NCBI RefSeq assembly: GCF_032918005.1
Contig: NZ_CP136628.1
Span: 2,031,501-2,095,500, forward strand
From: Bradyrhizobium sp. NDS-1
GTDB taxonomy: Bacteria > Pseudomonadota > Alphaproteobacteria > Rhizobiales > Xanthobacteraceae
Reading direction: 5' to 3'
DNA: 64,000 bases
Shown here: positions 56,657 to 64,000 of the stretch, piece after piece
Layout: the number at the start of each line of letters is the position of its first letter
Position numbering within the stretch: the stretch's first letter is position 1
Program-made: the position numbers and the translations under genes
Notes under the pieces: generated by a model
What the model saw: only the letters and a program-made list of their open reading frames with translations
What the model was told of the DNA's origin: nothing
Database searches by the model: none

Positions 56657-57796
56657 GTGTCGCGGTTGAGTAAGCTTGCAGTTGAGAGAGAGATTATATC
56701 GGCGAGCCCTAAGGGGCAGACTCCGCCTTCGCTGACGCTGATAAAGTCCGTCAGCGAAACGATCGCGCAGCTTCCATCGACGAGATACTATGGGAGCAAG
56801 CGAAAATTGCTCCCGTGGATATACGATCACGTCCGAACCCTTGAGTTCGACACCGTCTTGGATGCACTCGGTGGTACGGCGTCTGTCTCGCTACTTTTCA
56901 AAGCAATGCGTAAGACAGTCACGTATCATGACGGGTTCCGATTCAACTTGGACATCGCAAGCACGTTGCTTTCCAATCAGACTGCGATGACCCGAGACGA
57001 TGTATTCCAATTCCTTGACAACGTTACTCCTGTTTCCGGCGTCGTATCGAGATCATTCCGCGGGATATATTACAAGAACAGAGAGAATAGCTGGATTGAC
57101 GGCTTTGTGGCTTCGCTTCAACGATCAGACCTGTCGCGAGCACAGACCGCGCTTCTCCGCTATCTTCTGTATCAAGCATGCCTAAAGAAGCGCCCATTTA
57201 ATCTCTTTCATCGGTCCAACTTACACCTCCGGACCAACAAAGGGGTAAGTCGATCTTTCGGCAATCACGTAACATGGGAGCGTAGCTTTCAGCATCACAT
57301 CATGCAGGCTTACGACGAACTGCCAAGCGGCCTCAGAACGCACGCACAATGCGTTGTCATGCAGTCTGGCAACGTCGAGCGCATCAAGCCGGGCTACGAC
57401 CTCGTTTACATCGATCCGCCCTACGTAAGCGAGATCTCGCGTTACAATCGAGACGATTATTGGCGTCGCTATCACTTCTTGGAAGGCTTAGCGAACTACA
57501 GCACTTGGGAGCAGCGGATCGATACGGCTTCGGACATTCGACTACTGCGTCGCCCCAAATGGATGCTCGACTGGGCGACGAAAGCCACTTTCGCGGAACG
57601 TCTATTTGCTTTCATCAGCACGCACAAACAGTCCCAGGTCGTCCTGTCGTATGTGACGAAAGCGTGTCCCGGCGAACGCGAAATTACGCGTTTCTTTGAA
57701 GACACATTCGCGAATGTCTCGATTCACTCACGGGAGCACAGCCACGCGCTTGGCGCTACTCCCAGACGAGAACTACTATTCATAGGACGACCATGA
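56657..57796 (+). CDS. DNA adenine methyltransferase, D12 class
   Basis: 379 aa from a GTG at 56657 with GGGGGA upstream; the frame stays open to a TTG at 56600. The SAM-binding region is LPSTRYYGSKRKLLPWIYDH followed by FDTVLDALGGTASVSLLFKA, and the catalytic motif IV is DLVYIDPPYVSEISRYNRDD, DPPY being diagnostic for N6-adenine methylation. The order motif I before IV and the 379-aa size fit the D12 (alpha) class such as M.DpnII-type enzymes; recognition sequence unknown. No restriction endonuclease is adjacent. First gene of a four-gene coupled operon; stop overlaps the next ATG by four bases. Confidence 0.9.
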   Translation: MSRLSKLAVEREIISASPKGQTPPSLTLIKSVSETIAQLPSTRYYGSKRKLLPWIYDHVRTLEFDTVLDALGGTASVSLLFKAMRKTVTYHDGFRFNLDIASTLLSNQTAMTRDDVFQFLDNVTPVSGVVSRSFRGIYYKNRENSWIDGFVASLQRSDLSRAQTALLRYLLYQACLKKRPFNLFHRSNLHLRTNKGVSRSFGNHVTWERSFQHHIMQAYDELPSGLRTHAQCVVMQSGNVERIKPGYDLVYIDPPYVSEISRYNRDDYWRRYHFLEGLANYSTWEQRIDTASDIRLLRRPKWMLDWATKATFAERLFAFISTHKQSQVVLSYVTKACPGEREITRFFEDTFANVSIHSREHSHALGATPRRELLFIGRP

Positions 57797-58512
57797 CCAT
57801 ATTTGAGGCCCGAAATACTTCAATACCGACATGGCTTTTGATTGTCCTGATGGTGGCGATCGTCACATCGGGTAGCGCAGTCTATTACTTCCTTTATCTA
57901 GATCCGAACGACGCTAAGTTGATTGGCCTCGTTGGCGGCGTCATTTCAGGCGGCCTCGTCTTTCTTCTTACTTACATTGTATCAGCTCAACCCCTTCGAG
58001 ATTTGGCTCGCTATGAGCAAATGGGAATTCGCGGTGTACTGGCCAGCCGCCATGACAAAGCCTATTATGCTGTGCTCGTGTCGAAGGCACGACGATCCGT
58101 CCAGGTGATGGGCGCCTCTTGCACAAGATTCGTCGAGGACTTCTTAGACTTACAGAGTGAAGACCACGCACTTGTAGATGCGCTTCGGCGCAATCAAACA
58201 CTGTATGTTCAGCTCCTCATCCCAGACGACGAACACATCGCCGAGAGCAGCACGCCTCGATTACCTGGATTGTTTCACAAGCTCGAGGCACTTAAACCGG
58301 AGTTCGGCGAACGGATCGAGCTGCGCCGCTTTCGTGCAAAGGCCCAGCACAGCTTCATGAGCGTCGACGACGACCTGGTTGCTGGGCCCATCTTTCAGGA
58401 CAACGAAAGCAAATACGCTCCTGCTGTGCACGTAGCGATGTCAACGCGGTTCGCTCAGAAGTACTATGATCACTTTGAAACGGTCTGGAATGCCTGTGAA
58501 CCAACTGGCTGA
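57793..58512 (+). CDS. two-TM membrane protein with PLD-like domain
   Basis: 239 aa. Hydrophobic helices at about 13-34 (TWLLIVLMVAIVTSGSAVYY) and 42-64 (IGLVGGVISGGLVFLLTYIV), then a cytosolic domain of some 170 residues: KARRSVQVMGASCTRFVEDF, LYVQLLIPDDEHIAESSTPR, AKAQHSFMSVDDDLVAGPIF. The layout (an opening strand GASC, a second-half H-x-F-x4-D) resembles phospholipase D-like folds, but only one half-motif is evident and it is not a canonical HKD. It starts inside the methyltransferase stop (ATGA). Confidence 0.68.
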   Translation: MTIFEARNTSIPTWLLIVLMVAIVTSGSAVYYFLYLDPNDAKLIGLVGGVISGGLVFLLTYIVSAQPLRDLARYEQMGIRGVLASRHDKAYYAVLVSKARRSVQVMGASCTRFVEDFLDLQSEDHALVDALRRNQTLYVQLLIPDDEHIAESSTPRLPGLFHKLEALKPEFGERIELRRFRAKAQHSFMSVDDDLVAGPIFQDNESKYAPAVHVAMSTRFAQKYYDHFETVWNACEPTG

Positions 58513-59485
58513 GGCAAGCATCGTCGCGTCCGCTCGTATCCATTTGGGCCTGATCTCGATGCATGCAGGAGGCCCCAGAATGAATGGCGGCATCGGATTC
58601 GCCATCGTGAATCCGATCGCGAACGTCAACGCTAAATTAAATTATCGCTTCACAATTAGAGACTCACGACCTATTCCACTCCTTGAGCACGAACTCGATG
58701 AGCTGATCCGTGATGTCGAGGTCGTTCGACTCGAAAATGGCCTTAGGCCAGCAACGATCACCATCTTCGGCCCCATTCGAAGTCACGTGGGTATGGGATC
58801 GGGCACAGCAATCAGGCTTGCCATCCTGGAAGCTCTATTTGCGCTGAACGGGCAGTCGCCCGCTGATAAAGCTCTTGTTGCAAATTCGAAGAGAGGGGGC
58901 ACTTCTGGCGTCGGAGTGACGTCTTACTTCAGCGGAGGGATGATCTTAGATTTGGGCCGCCCCACCGACGGCAGCCTTCCTACGCCGTCGTCGCAATCGA
59001 ATAGGCCGGTCTCCGCCGCAACTATCCTTCCTACTTTGAGAATGCCGGACTGGCCACTCTGCGTCTGTATTCCTGAGCGTATACGAGCAAAGACACAGCG
59101 AGAGGAGGTGGAGTTCTTCGAGCGCGTCCTTCCGCTGGCTATCCAGGATAGCTACCGCACCTGCTACGAGGCAGTCTTCGGAATCTACGCTGCGGTCAAA
59201 GACCACGACTATCAAGCGTTTTGCCGCGCTGTAACCTCAATCCAGACGACGACTTGGAAGGCGCTGGAGTGGAACGAATATGGCGGCGCTCTGCAGCGGC
59301 TGAAGGGGCAAGTGGAGCGCTTTGGCGTTGATTGTGTCGGAATGTCCAGCTTGGGACCATCCCTTTTCTGCTTTGCGACGCCCCAAACACTAGATCGCTT
59401 AGTCGAGGCCCAATTATCCTTGAATTGCGAGATCTACAAAACGCGCCCAAATAACAGCGGGCGCGTACTGCGGCTTTTGCCATGA
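58490..59485 (+). CDS. GHMP-superfamily protein, beta-RFAP synthase-like
   Basis: 331 aa from ATG 58490 (an ATG at 58466 is in frame); it overlaps the PLD-like gene by about 23 bases. Motifs: SARIHLGLISMHAGGPRMNG followed by GIGFAIVNP; the GHMP phosphate loop PIRSHVGMGSGTAIRLAILE (about 95-114); and SKRGGTSGVGVTSYFSGGMI (about 133-152), which closely follows the R-G-x-x-S-G-I-G pattern of beta-ribofuranosylaminobenzene 5'-phosphate synthase. That archaeal/methylotroph enzyme joins PRPP to 4-hydroxybenzoate (or 4-aminobenzoate) with loss of CO2, forming a C-riboside for methanopterin. No other methanopterin gene is visible here, so the substrate may differ. Very unusual in this setting. Confidence 0.75.
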   Translation: MPVNQLAEASIVASARIHLGLISMHAGGPRMNGGIGFAIVNPIANVNAKLNYRFTIRDSRPIPLLEHELDELIRDVEVVRLENGLRPATITIFGPIRSHVGMGSGTAIRLAILEALFALNGQSPADKALVANSKRGGTSGVGVTSYFSGGMILDLGRPTDGSLPTPSSQSNRPVSAATILPTLRMPDWPLCVCIPERIRAKTQREEVEFFERVLPLAIQDSYRTCYEAVFGIYAAVKDHDYQAFCRAVTSIQTTTWKALEWNEYGGALQRLKGQVERFGVDCVGMSSLGPSLFCFATPQTLDRLVEAQLSLNCEIYKTRPNNSGRVLRLLP

Positions 59486-61113
59486 AAGAACTGACTTTCT
59501 TTACATCGAACTCAACGAAATTGGCTCATGCACGTTACATCGCCGAGAGATACCCGGTACGCATTAAGGGCTTCCGGCAACGCACCTACCACGCAAATTA
59601 CGATGAACCCCGGTTAGCATCGAGAGCAGATCTATTGGAGGCAAGTTATCGCAGTGCACTCCGTCAGTGCACAAAAGCAGGCCTCTCGACCGACAACCAT
59701 CCATTCATTCTTGAAGATACATCCGTAAAGATCGATGCACTCAGCCGGGACGGAGGCGAGGTACCTGGCGTTGAGATCAAATACTGGATGGAAGGGCAGA
59801 CATTCTCCAATCTCGAAGCAATGCTACTTTCAGGCGGGAACAATAGATCGGCGACGGTGCGTTCAGATCTTCTTCTGCATATTCCGAAGCACTACAAAGC
59901 TATCTGGCAGATCAAGAGCGACTATTTGACGTTTGTGGGTACGCAACAGGGACATGTTGCGGGATCGGAGTTCATTTTTGAGACCAATCTAGTCTATCCT
60001 TGGCTAGACAATCGATCTTTCAACAAATGGTTCGTCCCAAGCGGTCACGCACTTCCCTTCGGAGCCCTACCGATTAGCGATGCCGATCGTGTTGACTTCA
60101 GACGCAAGGCTTTCGCACAACTCTTCGACTTCCTAATTGAGCGGCGCTATCTATCCTCCGAGCCGAAGCAACTTGAATTTGGCCTCGACCGTAAGCCCAA
60201 CTTGGTCATGTCAGGCTTCACCTGTGCTGGCAAAACCACCGCCAGCCAGCACCTCGCTCGAAAGTTTGGCTATCTACACGTTGAGGCGAGCGATTTCATG
60301 TATCTGAATTACTATTATCGACACGGCTATCGTGGTGACATTTCGATAGGCGATTTCGCCGAAGACGCTCTAGCTCAGAAACCCGAGATCGCCGCAGAGA
60401 GAGTCGCGGAATATATCGCAGACAAGGGAAGCGGGCCGGTAATCATATCCGGCTTTCGTTCCCCCGGAGAAATTGACTACCTCAGCGACGCCATGAACGT
60501 ACTGGGAAAGGCAATCCGCATAGTCTTCGTTGAATCCAACGAAGCCGCCCGATACAAACGCCTTGCTGCGCGTGGGCGACCTGGAGATGATATATCCCTA
60601 GATGCGTTTAGACGACGCGATGAACAACAACGCCGAATGGGCCTCGAAGAGATCGCCAAGTCCGCAGGTGCGATGACTCTTAGCAATGAGGCTAGCCTGC
60701 CCGAATATCTCGAAGCCATCGATGTTCTCGCCGGGCCGGATCTGCCGGACGATATTATCGTTGCGAGCGCGCTCGCCCGACTCGTCGACGTAAAAGAGGT
60801 CAAATTGGAGGACGCCATTTTAATCGCTCTTCTGGGCGCTTGGACCAGCGAGGAGAGTCGGCCTTTCTTTTCTACCACGCAGATTGCCCGGAGAATTCAG
60901 GCGACATTTTTGAATGCCCCGCCAAAGCATAAAGACAACGTTAGCCGTTACTTCAATCAGGATTTCTATGCGTATTACGAGATTGCCGGCGAACAATCCG
61001 ACGCCAAACGTCGTTACCGGCTTTCGAACACCGGTTACGGCATGGCTATTCGCTCGTTAAGGACTTTGTTGAGAGCCAGCCAAAACCTTTCGCGTCCTGC
61101 AGAGCCGCTTTAG
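59482..61113 (+). CDS. Ham1/ITPase-like + P-loop kinase + winged-helix fusion protein
   Basis: 543 aa. Residues 1-200 resemble non-canonical purine NTP pyrophosphatases (RdgB/Ham1): FFTSNSTKLAHARYIAERYP and FILEDTSVKIDALSRDGGEV with PGVEIKYWM, the counterparts of the T/S-x-N-x-x-K opening and the EDSGLxxDAL-PGxxxxR site. Residues 238-410 form a nucleotide-kinase-like P-loop domain with Walker A LVMSGFTCAGKTTASQHLAR (Lys251), a P-x-I-I-S-G-F-R strand and a basic helix; 440-535 look like a winged helix (LEDAILIALLGAWTSEESRP, STTQIARRIQATFLNAPPKH). The start overlaps the preceding stop (ATGA). Nucleotide cleansing or salvage plus regulation is inference. Confidence 0.72.
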   Translation: MKELTFFTSNSTKLAHARYIAERYPVRIKGFRQRTYHANYDEPRLASRADLLEASYRSALRQCTKAGLSTDNHPFILEDTSVKIDALSRDGGEVPGVEIKYWMEGQTFSNLEAMLLSGGNNRSATVRSDLLLHIPKHYKAIWQIKSDYLTFVGTQQGHVAGSEFIFETNLVYPWLDNRSFNKWFVPSGHALPFGALPISDADRVDFRRKAFAQLFDFLIERRYLSSEPKQLEFGLDRKPNLVMSGFTCAGKTTASQHLARKFGYLHVEASDFMYLNYYYRHGYRGDISIGDFAEDALAQKPEIAAERVAEYIADKGSGPVIISGFRSPGEIDYLSDAMNVLGKAIRIVFVESNEAARYKRLAARGRPGDDISLDAFRRRDEQQRRMGLEEIAKSAGAMTLSNEASLPEYLEAIDVLAGPDLPDDIIVASALARLVDVKEVKLEDAILIALLGAWTSEESRPFFSTTQIARRIQATFLNAPPKHKDNVSRYFNQDFYAYYEIAGEQSDAKRRYRLSNTGYGMAIRSLRTLLRASQNLSRPAEPL

Positions 61114-61383
61114 CTTCAGATTTCGGCCAGCAGATTTAACCGAGCATCTCGGCCGGGATTGCGTCCATGGCCTTCTGATCGTCCGACTTGAATAAGTGAT
61201 CGGTCGCGGCTCGTTTGCGGGCCACCTCTCGCTGGCTTCGGATTGACACGATTTGCGGGAATGAAAGCGCATAGGGCAATGAGTACCGTTGCCCACAGTG
61301 ACACGGTCCCCAATCGGGTGTATTCCGAACCCACCACCAGAAAGCCGCGCGATAGCTCGCCACTAGGCGTACTTTTTTTCTGC

Positions 61384-61539
61384 TCAGTCTGCCAAGGTGT
61401 TCTTCTGGTCAACCGCAACTGCGGCTGCCCAGCTGAAGTCATAATGAGTGCCCAACAACTTCATTGTGACAACAGCGACAAGAACGCAGATGATCTTCAA
61501 CAACGTTCTGCTCGAGAACACTCTATTGAAGCGCGTCAT
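61384..61539 (-). CDS. small predicted membrane/exported protein (51 aa)
   Basis: MTRFNRVFSSRTLLKIICVL, VAVVTMKLLGTHYDFSWAAA, VAVDQKNTLAD. One hydrophobic stretch after a basic N terminus, like a signal anchor. An AAGG stands about 11 bases upstream. No homologue recalled; support is composition and start only. Confidence 0.42.
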   Translation of the reverse strand: MTRFNRVFSSRTLLKIICVLVAVVTMKLLGTHYDFSWAAAVAVDQKNTLAD

Positions 61540-61550
61540 GATGCCGCCTT

Positions 61551-61751
61551 CTAGCGCTGATGACCGAGCCGGATTCCAAGCTTGAGCGCCTTTTGGCGGA
61601 GTGAGCCTTCGGAGCGCTTTGTGAGCTTCGCAATATTCGCAACCGGAGTCTTCGCTTTCGAATGAGCGCGCAGCTCCTTCACGTCAGCCTTCGTGTATTC
61701 ACGACGCACAGGTTTCTTTTTCGTAGCCGTCTTCTTTGCCTTTTTCGCCAC
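61551..61751 (-). CDS. small lysine-rich basic protein
   Basis: 66 aa: MAKKAKKTATKKKPVRREYT, KADVKELRAHSKAKTPVANI, AKLTKRSEGSLRQKALKLGI. An N-terminal Lys/Ala tail followed by a helix-turn-helix-like segment with RxEGxxRQKAxxLGI. This type is widespread in rhizobia; probably binds nucleic acid, function unknown. Confidence 0.75.
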   Translation of the reverse strand: MAKKAKKTATKKKPVRREYTKADVKELRAHSKAKTPVANIAKLTKRSEGSLRQKALKLGIRLGHQR

Positions 61752-61897
61752 TCTTAGCTCCTCGATTCGAGAGTGGGCGTACTAGCACAGCTACATTGAG
61801 GCGCAACTCTCCATCAGTTGACCTTATCCGCTGGTCCGATGCGTGAACTCGCTCATGATGTCAGTTTTGCCGGCGATTTGATGACGGAGAGATTCGG

Positions 61898-62791
61898 TCT
61901 GTGCCCGAAGTTCAAGCACGCATTAATGCGCTGCTGGCGGCGGGTATGTCCGAGATGCTTCGAAAGCGGATGTGGGATCTGCTCGTCGTCGACGAGGCGC
62001 ATGACTGCCGGAACGCGGACCGTCTTCGATTCCGCTTCGTCTACTCGCTGCGGGCCCGGCGTCGCGTATTCCTCACCGCCACGCCGATCCATAATAGCGG
62101 CTATGATATGTTCAATCTCGCTACGTTGCTGAAACCGGGTTATCTCGGCCAGCGTCGCTTCTTCGCCGAGAAGCACATGGCCGGCGACCGCATCATCAAG
62201 GACAACGACGTTCTTCAACGACGTTTGGCGCCCTTGATGGCTCGGAGCCTTCGTCGCGAGACCGATATCCTGTTCGCAAAGACAATTGACCAATGGATCA
62301 TTGCGAACGGCACCTCGGAAGAAGCCAAGCAGCAGATCTGGGGACCCAGGAAGAATTGCCAAAACCAACGAGTCTACGTTGGGGCTCGGGCGAACCATAA
62401 CGGAAAGGACGAAGATGTTCTTGCTCTCGAACCTCAATATCGGGCGCGCCCGCTGGATGGTGTTTGGGCGACAGCTCCGTATCTGCACAACGGGTCTGTG
62501 CCGACGCTAAGAGACATGTTGTTGCCGCAGAAGGAACGGCCGATGTCCTTCTGCGTTGGCAGTCGCGAATTCGATCCAGTCAATGTCGGGCTTGTCACGA
62601 AAACTCAAGCGAGCGACGCCTGTGCGGCCGGTCTGACGGAATTCAGTGTCTCGCTGCTTGGGAACGGCAATCGTGGACATTCGTTTGAAGGCAAGGAAAC
62701 CGACTTAACGAAGCTGCCGCCTGGTGTCATCGGGCCAGAATTGACCGACGCCGAGCGGCGCGCACTTGTCGAGTATCTCAAGACGCTGTGA
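61898..62791 (+). pseudogene. chimeric ORF: SNF2/DEAH helicase fragment fused to a cytochrome c fragment
   Basis: One open frame of about 296 codons. Its first 125 codons are part of a helicase: VPEVQARINALLAAGMSEML, MWDLLVVDEAHDCRNADRLR (DEAH box), RRVFLTATPIHNSGYDMFNL (motif III TATP). The later part, from about 62330, is the C terminus of a di-haem cytochrome c peroxidase-like protein: RARPLDGVWATAPYLHNGSV, REFDPVNVG, GPELTDAERRALVEYLKTL. No Walker A, no CxxCH. Two truncated genes joined at about 62,285; no start signals. Read as debris rather than a working protein. Confidence 0.75.
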
Positions 62792-63092
62792 GAGGTCCGT
62801 TGCCTGCACGTGGAAAGTCAATCGAGACCTTTCGAATTGTCGAAGCCGTTGGCCCATCTCGTCCATACGAGCAGCTCTTCCCTCGGTCGCTTCTCATGTA
62901 TTCCCCTGAGGTGGGTCAAGCGCCCTTGCATATCACAGATTGTCGCGAAGGAATGTGGAACCAGCTTTCGAAGCATCATTCTTCTTGCCGAACTGCCACG
63001 CGACTTGCACGCGACGCGATGTTCATAATTACAAGGTGGCGTTTCTGTCCGACCTGACCGGCCCGGATATGGGCTACGGAGCGCTCTAGCTT
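62792..63092. other. gene-free stretch before the right IS remnant
   Basis: About 300 bases, no convincing reading frame on either strand. Confidence 0.45.
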
Positions 63093-63660
63093 TGGTCTCT
63101 CAGGAGGTTGTCCATCTGGTCTGAACCGAGGAAGCTGAGGTTGCGAAGCTTCAGTATTCCATGGTGAGACCAGATGAACGTCCACAAGAATGCGCCTTTG
63201 ACGCCCAAAGGTCGAGAGGCGATGGTGCGAGACGAGGTCGAGGGCGGGCTGAGGCAGGCTGACGCGGCAAATTAGTTCAGCACGACACCGAAAACCTTGG
63301 CCACATGGGTCAAGCGGTTCCGAGCAGAAGGCGTGGATGGCTTTGCGCGACCGCTCGTCGCGACCTCATTCATCGCCGAGCCAAACCCCGCCGGCCACGT
63401 GCGCTGCCGTCGAGACGTTGCACCGACAGCGCCACTCCGGTAATCAGATTGATGCCGAGATCGAGGTGTCACCGGCCACCATCAGCCGTATCTTTCGCCG
63501 CTTGGGATTAGGCCGGATACGCGATCTGGAGCCCGCCGAGCCGGTGCGCCGCTACGAGCGCGAGCACCCCGGCGAGCTCATCCATATGGACATCAAGAAG
63601 CTCGGCAGTTTCGTAAGACCAGGCCACCGCATCACACACGAAGCAAATGGGCTGCTCACG
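63093..63660 (+). mobile_element. IS481-type remnant, right copy
   Basis: Begins with the same end sequence as 55206-55365 and continues through a transposase start at 63174 (MNVHKNAPLTPKGREAMVRD) that is soon stopped by a shift. Later frames show KFRAEGVD-like, SSRPHSSPSQTPPATCAAVE, SGNQIDAEIEVSPATISRIF, RRLGLGRIRDLEPAEPVRRY, HPGELIHMDIKKLGSFVRPG, typical of IS481 helix-turn-helix and the start of the DDE core. It breaks off near 63655. Confidence 0.85.
63174..63660 (+). pseudogene. IS481-family transposase, frameshifted and 3'-truncated
   Basis: Reading requires at least two frame changes (an early stop near 63272, resumption around 63337). The DDE catalytic core is present only to its first Asp (HMDIKK). 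Not functional. Confidence 0.82.
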
Positions 63661-63943
63661 ATCCAGAGACGAGGCCTCGGCAAGACGAACATCTATGAAC
63701 TGTATCTCACGGAGACTTCCCGGACAAAAATGTCCGGTCCAGAAAGGTACGTTAGGTCCGATATGGCGCAGACAAAAATGTCCGCTCCTCAATTAATGAG
63801 ACCTGATGAATGAGATCCATATTGAGAATAAGCAATAAGGGAAGGTACTTTCGCAATAAAGGGAAGGCTCCAACAGGCGGCGCGTATAGCTCAATGCTAG
63901 GTTTGATCGAGTCTCCCAAACTCCAAATTCGGGGAAAGCGCGC
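63661..63943. other. mosaic of short element ends
   Basis: ACAAAAATGTCCG occurs twice (63724-63736 and 63772-63784), which suggests ends of other insertion sequences. No gene seen. GC is low. Confidence 0.45.
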
Positions 63944-64000
63944 ATGACGCCGGAACAGTTCCAAACACTATACCCTCACTTAATCGGTTGGATTCATCAA
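63944..64000 (+). CDS. hypothetical protein, 5' part only
   Basis: Nineteen codons are visible at the window edge: MTPEQFQTLYPHLIGWIHQ, with GGGGAAA nine bases upstream of the ATG. The opening is protein-like; family cannot be fixed from this much sequence. Confidence 0.45.
   Translation, partial: MTPEQFQTLYPHLIGWIHQ

Noticed and set aside
56657..57796. Restriction-modification system with this methyltransferase
   Set aside because: No endonuclease-like gene lies within the operon or beside it; the partners are of other types.
61116..61442. Two overlapping minus-strand frames (108 and 75 codons)
   Set aside because: Neither has a clear start or recognisable family and both cannot be right; left unannotated.

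Overview
The window looks like chromosomal DNA of a Bradyrhizobium-type alphaproteobacterium. The main evidence is one uninterrupted fixK2 / receiver / fixJ / fixL - CBS - fixNOQP - fixGHIS block (about 42.7-55.2 kb), whose gene order and protein lengths match what is known from B. diazoefficiens. A high-GC core, TTGA-N6-TCAA FixK boxes and many intergenic palindromic repeats fit this. All assignments come from reading the translated sequence; no database search was run.

Core region, 1-32.1 kb. It opens with the 3' part of ppdK and a strong terminator, then a SleB-like cell-wall hydrolase, the de novo NAD genes nadA-nadB-nadC on the minus strand, an MFS transporter, an AcuI-like reductase, a chemoreceptor with a degraded tail copy beside it, a very large DUF2339 membrane protein, and a NadQ-type NAD regulator. 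Two 19-bp palindromes in front of nadA are good candidates for the NadQ operator. Next come a tyrosine phosphatase, the coupled ygfZ-tag-HD hydrolase operon, dihydroorotase, a sulfurtransferase, two Nudix enzymes, an SRAP protein, a CoA-transferase, a GrdB-like protein, a GNAT protein, an FAD oxidase and a Sua5-type threonylcarbamoyl-AMP synthase.

Island 1, 32.05-about 42.6 kb. It starts at a tRNA-Pro(CGG) with an inward-facing tyrosine integrase and a small excisionase-like gene. Cargo includes a coupled two-gene unit ending in a DUF6036-like nucleotidyltransferase, a 928-aa membrane-anchored caspase-like protease behind a small membrane protein, a cold-shock protein, short rhizobial proteins with duplicated upstream regions, and a frameshifted FAD oxidoreductase. 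The right end is unclear.

Microaerobic respiration block, 42.7-55.2 kb. FixL senses oxygen through haem, FixJ is its response regulator and FixK2 the downstream activator. FixK2 boxes lie directly before fixN (perfect), fixG (perfect) and a decayed usp gene (one mismatch). FixNOQP is the cbb3 oxidase and FixGHIS its copper and assembly machinery.

Island 2, 55.2-64 kb. Ten bases after fixS lies an IS481-type remnant; a second copy in the same orientation lies 7.9 kb downstream. Between them is the most unusual locus: four plus-strand genes joined by 4-23 bp overlaps, encoding a D12-class DNA adenine methyltransferase, a two-TM PLD-like protein, a GHMP-fold protein resembling beta-RFAP synthase, and a Ham1/ITPase-like + P-loop kinase + winged-helix fusion. 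I know of no described system with this composition. It is followed by gene debris, including an ORF that joins a helicase fragment to a cytochrome c fragment.
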